This document shows positions 59,098-64,000 of a stretch of DNA of 64,000 bases, one piece after another. The notes under the pieces are model-generated. The model saw nothing but the letters and a program-made list of their open reading frames with translations, was not told the DNA's origin and ran no database searches. Numbering within the stretch: position 1 is the stretch's first letter; the number at the start of each line of letters is the position of its first letter. A program made the position numbers and the translations under genes. The stretch is from Flavobacteriales bacterium (GTDB taxonomy: Bacteria; Bacteroidota; Bacteroidia; Flavobacteriales_F; PHOS-HE28): assembly GCA_016716605.1 (NCBI GenBank), contig JADJWA010000001.1:1550001-1614000 (forward strand). The letters run 5' to 3'.

Positions 59098-61031
59098 GGC
59101 CGCAGAACGCGCTTCACGAGGTCCTCGCCATCCACGCGCAGGCGGACGAAGTACGTGCCTCGCGCAACGGGCAGTTGGATGCGCCACGCGTTTCCCGCGC
59201 GTTCGGTGCGCACCGCAACCTGAGATCCGCGTGCATCATATGCCGCTACGAATTCGATGCGCGTGAGGCCATCAGCGCTGACCGTGATCCAGCCATCAGG
59301 TGTCGGATTCGGTGCGATGCGAATGCGTTCATTCGCCGGAGAGGCGATACCCGCCGGCCCGAGGAAGAGCGAATCAGCGGCCACCAACGATGGCGAGCGG
59401 TCACTGGCTTCCAGCATATCGCGGAAGGTGTTGATCTCCGGATGGTCGTGGCTGAACATCTCCTGGTTCCATGCGGGAGGAACGGGCTGATACCATACGC
59501 GGGCGAAGGCGCGCAGCGCATCGGGCACTCCGGATATGGGCACATGGTAACGCACCACGTCGGCGCCGGTGCCTTCCTCGCCGAAGGCATTGCGATTGAA
59601 GTCGATGTCGCTCACGGGCACGCCGGCCACACGCGTGGTGTCGTAGGCGTAATGCGCGCTGGTGAATCCGACGGGCGCGAGGCGATTGTCCTTGATCGGG
59701 TCCCTGGCGCGCTCGAGCACCGTGGTCACATCGCCATTCACATCTCCCATCACCAACTCGTAGATCTGTACCTGGTCGCCGCCGGTGATCGCATCGTGGT
59801 GCGGTTCGTACGGTGCATCGTGGCCTTCTACTTCATCGGCGCTGTTCAGCATGCCGCTCTTGAACACGGTATCGCCCTCGGTGGTGAGCACGACGAACTC
59901 CACGAAGGCCCGCCGCGATGGATAGCCGCTGGGGAAGCGGTGCCCGGCCCTGTTCTCCAGCCTCAAGGCGAAGTAGGCGGTGTCGGCCGTGCGGTCGAGC
60001 AAATTGAGTTGTGCATCGAGCGTGTGGTGCCGGAGCATGCGCTGCGTGCGCGTGATGGTGCTGTCGAACTGCAGGTCGGTGGCAGGGATATCGAGGGTGT
60101 CCTTGAATTGCTTCAACAGGCGGAGCATGTGCTCGTTGCCTCCCACGAGGTGATGAAGGCCGAAGGGCGACTGCGGATTCAGGAAGGGATACTCCGCCGC
60201 GAGCAGGATGCCGTCGTTGATGCGCGGCATGTGGCAGGTGTTGCACTGCGTGCCGTTGGCGCTGTAGACGCTGTTCAGCCATTCGTGGTAGGTGGCCTGC
60301 TCCACGAATCGGTCGCCGGTGAGGTTGCCTTCCAGGTCGGCGGTCTCGGTGATCAACGTGTGGCAGCCAGCGCACACCTTGCTGTTCACGATGTGGCTGC
60401 CGAAGCCCGGCGTGAAGCGCACGAAGAACTGCATGATGGCCGGGTTGATCTGGTCGTCGCTGTACGGCCCGTACACGCGCGCCGAGTCGAACTGCAATTC
60501 ACCGCTGAAGAAGCTGCCTGCGGTGGCCTCGCTCTGCATGTGGCAGCTCAGGCAGCTTACGCCATCCATGCCGAGGCGGCTGGTGTCGAGGTGCGCGAGC
60601 GTGAAGAGGTCATGGCCGAGCAGCCGTTCCTCGTGCATGCCCAACGGCGCATGGCAGCCCAGGCACTTGTTCTGGAGAGAGTCGGCGTGCGCCGGGTTCA
60701 CCAGCGATTCGTGTCGCACCTTGGCGCGGAAGAAGGGATCGCGCGCGCTGTTGGCCATCATCGTGCTGCGCCAATCATCCACCACGTTCACATCGCGGCC
60801 CTGCGCATCGATGCTGGCAATGCCCTGCAGGTCGCGTCCGTGGCAGCCGGCGCAGCGGCCCGCCGTGGTGAAGTAGGTGCCGATGATCACGGGCAGGCTG
60901 TCAGCGCTTCTCAGCAGCGAGAGTTCCAAGCGGCCGTGCGGGCCGAGCATGGGGCGCATGGCGAAGTCCCATGCCGAGAGCAGCAGCACCAGCAGCGCCG
61001 CAGTACCTAGCACAATGGTCTTCTTCCGCAT
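59094..61031 (-). CDS. Five-heme c-type cytochrome with T9SS sorting domain
   Basis: A 645-residue exported multiheme cytochrome. An N-terminal hydrophobic segment (TIVLGTAALLVLLLSAWDFA) precedes five CxxCH sites: CAGCH (about 60-64), CLGCH (121-125), CLSCH (160-164), CAGCH (219-223) and CNTCH (262-266). The first 270 residues are like cytochrome c554-type domains. A middle region (280-560) holds NRAGHRFPSGYPSRRAF. The end is a T9SS sorting domain (RIAPNPTPDGWITVSADG, ending VKRVLRP). Surface electron transfer is therefore possible. It is the first gene of an operon with MOSC, transporter and GNAT genes. A TACCTTGC box at 61041-61048 lies nine bases before the ATG. Confidence 0.87.
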   Translation of the reverse strand: MRKKTIVLGTAALLVLLLSAWDFAMRPMLGPHGRLELSLLRSADSLPVIIGTYFTTAGRCAGCHGRDLQGIASIDAQGRDVNVVDDWRSTMMANSARDPFFRAKVRHESLVNPAHADSLQNKCLGCHAPLGMHEERLLGHDLFTLAHLDTSRLGMDGVSCLSCHMQSEATAGSFFSGELQFDSARVYGPYSDDQINPAIMQFFVRFTPGFGSHIVNSKVCAGCHTLITETADLEGNLTGDRFVEQATYHEWLNSVYSANGTQCNTCHMPRINDGILLAAEYPFLNPQSPFGLHHLVGGNEHMLRLLKQFKDTLDIPATDLQFDSTITRTQRMLRHHTLDAQLNLLDRTADTAYFALRLENRAGHRFPSGYPSRRAFVEFVVLTTEGDTVFKSGMLNSADEVEGHDAPYEPHHDAITGGDQVQIYELVMGDVNGDVTTVLERARDPIKDNRLAPVGFTSAHYAYDTTRVAGVPVSDIDFNRNAFGEEGTGADVVRYHVPISGVPDALRAFARVWYQPVPPAWNQEMFSHDHPEINTFRDMLEASDRSPSLVAADSLFLGPAGIASPANERIRIAPNPTPDGWITVSADGLTRIEFVAAYDARGSQVAVRTERAGNAWRIQLPVARGTYFVRLRVDGEDLVKRVLRP

Positions 61032-61178
61032 GTTCGTGGCGCAAGGTAGAAGGCAAGGCAATGGCCCTTGGCCGTATGCCCGTCATGAAGCAACACGGGC
61101 CTGCGCGCACGGTTCGCCATCAGGCATGCATTGTGGGGATTTGGCTGCCCTGGCCGCATCGGCGCCCTGGCGCCCGGA

Positions 61179-61186
61179 TACATTCG
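61179..61186 (+). promoter_or_regulatory. -7 box of the MORN-repeat gene, four bases from the ATG
   Basis: TACATTCG followed by CACC and ATG at 61191; predicts a leaderless mRNA. Confidence 0.45.
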
Positions 61187-61190
61187 CACC

Positions 61191-62837
61191 ATGCGTTCGC
61201 ACCTGTTGTTCATCTGCCTCAGCCTGTCGAGCATCGCCCTCGCGCAAGGCGCCGAGCCCTTTGTGGATCACTGGGATGCCAAGAAGACGATCAAGCGCAG
61301 CGAGGGCCTCATGGTGAACGGCCGCGAATGGGGCGAATGGAGATTCTACGATCGGGAGGGGCGCTTGATGGAGCAGAGCGAGTTCAAGGCCGGCGAGCGC
61401 GATGGGCGCGTGCGCATCTACTATGACGGAGTGCAAGTGCAGCACGATGGCTTCATGCGGCGCGGCGTGCAGGACAGCACCATCACCAGCTACTACGCCA
61501 ACGGCCAGATGATGGAGCGCGGCATGTACAAGAAGGGAGTGAAGGAAGGTCCATGGGAATATTTCTATGCCGATGGCAAGCCCATGCTGAGAGAGCGGTG
61601 GAGCCTCGGGATCGCCGTGGTCATTGATGCGTGGGACCGTGACGGTGCGCAAACCGTCACCAAGGGCGACGGGTTTGTGCGCGCGTACTTCCCCAGCGGC
61701 ACCATCAGCGAAGAGAAACGGTACAAAGCCGGCGTGCCCGATGGGGTGCAGACCGAATACTGGCCGGCGGGCAACATCAAGGTGCAAGGCCCCTGCACCG
61801 GAGGCCTGCGTCATGGCGAATGGAAGTGGTTCTCCAGCGCGCGCAAACCGGAGAAGGTTGCCGGCTACCACACCGGCAAGCTGCACGGCGCCTACACCGT
61901 GTACCGGCCCGATAGCAGCATCGACGTGACCGGCTGGCACAAGCACGACAAGAAGGACAGCCTGTGGACCTGGTTCTCATCGAAGGGCAAGGTCGAGATG
62001 AGCGGCCCGTTCAAGGATGACCTGCGCGACGGCGTCTGGAAGCATTTCCATCCGAATGGCCAGTTGCAGAGCACCGGAGCCTTCAAGGCCGACAAGGAAG
62101 AAGGCGAGTGGGTCTATTACTACGAAGGCGGCCAACTCTGGAAGAAGGGCGCCTTCACCGCAGGCCAGAAGACCGGCATCTGGACCACGCGCTACGAGAA
62201 CGGGCAGAAGCTCCAGGAAGGACCCTATGTGAACGGCAAGGAAGAAGGCCCCTGGCAGAGCTGGTTCGAGAACGGAAAGCAGAAGTCCGATGGCTCATTC
62301 AAGCAAGGTCGCATGGATGGCCTGTGGAAGGGTTTCTTCCCCGATGGCAGTCCCGACTATGAAGGCTGGTTCCAGGACGACCTGAAGCACGGTGCATGGA
62401 AGCTCTACTTCGATCCCGGCGAGGGCAGGATCACCGGCGGTCGCGTGCGCGAGGAAGGCAGCTATCATCAAGGGAAGAAGAGCGGGCGCTGGGTCGCGTA
62501 CAGCGTGCATGGCACTCCGATCAGCGAAGGGCTCTATGCCAACGGCACGCCCACTGGCACTTGGATCTACTTCGACGATGCCGGCGTGAAGATGCGCGAG
62601 CAGGAATTGCTCAACGGCGACCCGCATGGCAACTGCAAGGTCTATGACCAGCGCGGCCGGGTGGTGCAGGAGATGAACTACCGCAATGGCCGCCTGCATG
62701 GCACCATGACCACCTACGATCGCAGCGGGAAGCCCACGAAGACCGTGGAGTACGAGGACGGACAGATCAAGCAGGCCGAGCCGCCGAAAGCGCAGCCACA
62801 GCAAAGGGGAGGAGCGGTGCCGGGCGGGAAGAGGTGA
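61191..62837 (+). CDS. Exported MORN-repeat (YwqK-type) protein
   Basis: A 548-residue exported protein. The signal peptide is MRSHLLFICLSLSSIALAQ. Almost the whole mature part is a row of MORN_2-type repeats of about 23 residues with the pattern Y-x-N/D-G-x-x-x-G-x-W, for example GQMMERGMYKKGVKEGPWEY, GQLQSTGAFKADKEEGEWVY and GKQKSDGSFKQGRMDGLWKG. About 18 repeats can be counted. Such repeats often form long beta-solenoids in the periplasm or at the surface; many databases label similar proteins as YwqK antitoxin, a name not supported by function here. The ATG is four bases behind its promoter box. A Pro/Gln-rich tail ends the protein. Confidence 0.8.
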   Translation: MRSHLLFICLSLSSIALAQGAEPFVDHWDAKKTIKRSEGLMVNGREWGEWRFYDREGRLMEQSEFKAGERDGRVRIYYDGVQVQHDGFMRRGVQDSTITSYYANGQMMERGMYKKGVKEGPWEYFYADGKPMLRERWSLGIAVVIDAWDRDGAQTVTKGDGFVRAYFPSGTISEEKRYKAGVPDGVQTEYWPAGNIKVQGPCTGGLRHGEWKWFSSARKPEKVAGYHTGKLHGAYTVYRPDSSIDVTGWHKHDKKDSLWTWFSSKGKVEMSGPFKDDLRDGVWKHFHPNGQLQSTGAFKADKEEGEWVYYYEGGQLWKKGAFTAGQKTGIWTTRYENGQKLQEGPYVNGKEEGPWQSWFENGKQKSDGSFKQGRMDGLWKGFFPDGSPDYEGWFQDDLKHGAWKLYFDPGEGRITGGRVREEGSYHQGKKSGRWVAYSVHGTPISEGLYANGTPTGTWIYFDDAGVKMREQELLNGDPHGNCKVYDQRGRVVQEMNYRNGRLHGTMTTYDRSGKPTKTVEYEDGQIKQAEPPKAQPQQRGGAVPGGKR

Positions 62838-63042
62838 GCTGCGTGGAGATTCCGCGCGCTGATTCGCAGTGCTGCCTTGTCGTTCATACCTCCTGCACGA
62901 ACCGCTCATTCGACCCTGCCGCAATGCGAAAGTGCCCTACGCATCGATCTTGAAGGGCTCGGTATTGCGCGAATCCTGTTTCTGTCGCGTAGGGTCCGTA
63001 TGGGCCCGTGGTGCGCCTGGCCACGGTGCCACCCACCCGCAA

Positions 63043-64000
63043 TCACCCGCCGATGCTCACCATCGGGCGTTCGCTCAGATCGTGCAGCACTTGTTCCTCC
63101 TTCTCCGGATTGAAGACCGGGAGCCCCCCCAGCTTGGCGTGCTTCGCCAGCACGTTCGCTTCGATCAGCGGGGTGATGTCCTCGCCGCGACGGAGCGCCG
63201 AGAGCAGGTCGGTCTCCTCGCGGGCGAATAAGCAGTTGCGCATCCTGCCTTCGGCGGTGAGGCGCATCCTGTCGCAAGAGCCGCAGAAGGGCTCGGTCAC
63301 GGTGCTGATCACCGCGAAGGTGCCGGGCCATCCGGGCACGCGGTAGGCCTTCGCGGTGCTGTGGGCATCGTCGTTGAGCTTCTCGAACGAATGAACGCTG
63401 CCGATGCGCCCGAGCATCTCGCCGTAGGTGTACACGCGTTCGCGTCCCCAGTGGTTGCCAGCGAAGGGCATGAACTCGATGAAGCGCACGTGAATCGGAT
63501 GGTCGCGCGTGAGCTCAACGAAGCGCAGGAGCTCATCGTCATTCACCCCGCGCATCACCACCATGTTCACCTTCACGCGCAGGCCGCGCGTGAGCGCGAG
63601 CAGGATGTTGCCATGCACCGCAGAGAACCCATCGCGCCGAGCGATCCGCTTGAATCGCTCGGCATCGAAGGTGTCCAGGCTGATGTTGATGCCCTTCAAT
63701 CCGGCAGCCATCAGGCCATCGAGGTGCTTATGGAGCGAAAGGGCATTGGTGGTTAGGCCGATGGTAACGTTGAGCCCGGCAATGTCGCGCACGATGTCCA
63801 CGGCATCGGGGCGCACCAGAGGCTCACCGCCCGTCAACCTGATCTTGTTGACGCCGAAGCGCTCAACGAACAGCCGCGCGATGAGGGCGATCTCTTCGCG
63901 CGTCATCAGCTCCTCGCGCTTGAGGAAGCGCTGGTCCTCCGGCATGCAATAGGTGCAGCGCAGGTCGCATTTATCCACGATGCTGATGCGCAGGCTACGA
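63043..64000 (-). CDS. moaA: GTP 3',8-cyclase MoaA, 5-prime end cut by the window edge
   Basis: A radical-SAM enzyme that starts molybdenum-cofactor synthesis by cyclising GTP. The frame reads across the right edge with LRISIVDKCDLRCTYCMPED. The CxxxCxxC iron-sulfur motif is CDLRCTYC, near the N-terminus as usual. Downstream are RLTGGEPLVRPD, SLDTFDAERFKRIARRDG, VKVNMVVMRGVNDDEL, and the second cluster FCGSCDRMRLTAEGRMRNC. The end SERPMVSIGG has the Gly-Gly tail. About 20-30 N-terminal residues lie outside the window; an internal GTG at 63978 is not the real start. The 205-base gap before the MORN gene holds no gene I can support. Confidence 0.93.
   Translation of the reverse strand, partial: RSLRISIVDKCDLRCTYCMPEDQRFLKREELMTREEIALIARLFVERFGVNKIRLTGGEPLVRPDAVDIVRDIAGLNVTIGLTTNALSLHKHLDGLMAAGLKGINISLDTFDAERFKRIARRDGFSAVHGNILLALTRGLRVKVNMVVMRGVNDDELLRFVELTRDHPIHVRFIEFMPFAGNHWGRERVYTYGEMLGRIGSVHSFEKLNDDAHSTAKAYRVPGWPGTFAVISTVTEPFCGSCDRMRLTAEGRMRNCLFAREETDLLSALRRGEDITPLIEANVLAKHAKLGGLPVFNPEKEEQVLHDLSERPMVSIGG

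Noticed and set aside
62838..63042. Possible small gene or RNA between the MORN gene and moaA
   Set aside because: No conserved structure, promoter box or frame with gene-like composition could be supported.
1..64000. Mobile elements, prophage, CRISPR, restriction or toxin-antitoxin systems
   Set aside because: No transposase, integrase, cas, methylase or toxin genes were found. The MORN_2 protein is only called an antitoxin by database habit; no toxin partner exists here.

Overview
The window is about 64 kb of a high-GC chromosome from a member of the Bacteroidota, probably a Flavobacteriales-like lineage. Seven proteins end in type IX secretion (T9SS) sorting domains. Other phylum markers are a TonB-dependent receptor paired with a DUF4249 lipoprotein, an efp-lpxD pair, a fused alpha/beta E1 dehydrogenase, and a promoter box of the TAnnTTTG type (here usually TAnnTTYG) in front of many genes. 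I see no insertion sequence, integrase, phage module or CRISPR array. Most of the window reads as core chromosome with surface-protein and photoprotection blocks.

Layout. 0.2-6 kb (minus): an operon of three T9SS cargo proteins. The last one is split by a frameshift in a homopolymer. 6-9.5 kb (plus): two Wzz-like chain-length proteins and a Wzy/O-antigen-ligase-like protein. 9.5-13.9 kb: a GAF-SpoIIE phosphatase, lpxD and efp (minus), a Nudix hydrolase (plus) and a DUF2279 protein (minus). 13.9-18.1 kb: a 1384-residue protein with 14 FG-GAP repeats. 18.1-22.5 kb: phosphohexomutase, mltG and dapF (minus), then anmK (plus). 22.6-27.1 kb (plus): an amino-acid dehydrogenase, a TolQ/ExbD/TonB-type energy-transduction set and folC. 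Two tRNA-Val genes follow, then a membrane protein.

29.1-35.9 kb (plus) is the most coherent block. An ECF sigma factor is followed without real gaps by crtI, crtB, idi, folE, a photolyase, two tandem 53-residue paralogous proteins of unknown function, an SRPBCC protein and crtZ. It looks like a light-stress operon that makes carotenoids and repairs UV damage. No lycopene cyclase is visible. The region ahead of the sigma gene is AT-rich and carries several short dyads.

36-42 kb (minus) holds a T9SS S8 protease with a lipoprotein, and a protein with two TonB C-terminal domains. An Smr protein and the RNase P RNA gene follow on the plus strand. 42.7-49 kb: two exported proteins of unknown function, trxB, and the DUF4249/TonB-receptor pair. 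49-55.8 kb: tRNA-Pro, an M1 aminopeptidase lipoprotein, a T9SS thioredoxin-like protein, an alpha/beta hydrolase, the E1 fusion, and an AIM24-like protein. 55.8-64 kb: a tiny basic protein, a diheme cytochrome behind a palindrome-framed promoter, and a minus operon with a five-heme T9SS cytochrome, a MOSC protein, a queuosine-precursor transporter and a GNAT. A MORN-repeat protein and a moaA gene cut by the right edge close the window.

Main points for follow-up: (1) the tandem small proteins in the photoprotection operon; (2) the repeated arrangement of promoter box, four bases, then start codon at five genes, which suggests leaderless mRNAs; (3) palindromes that frame or overlap promoter boxes at the cytochrome gene and between efp and the Nudix gene; (4) the A8 frameshift in the first T9SS gene.
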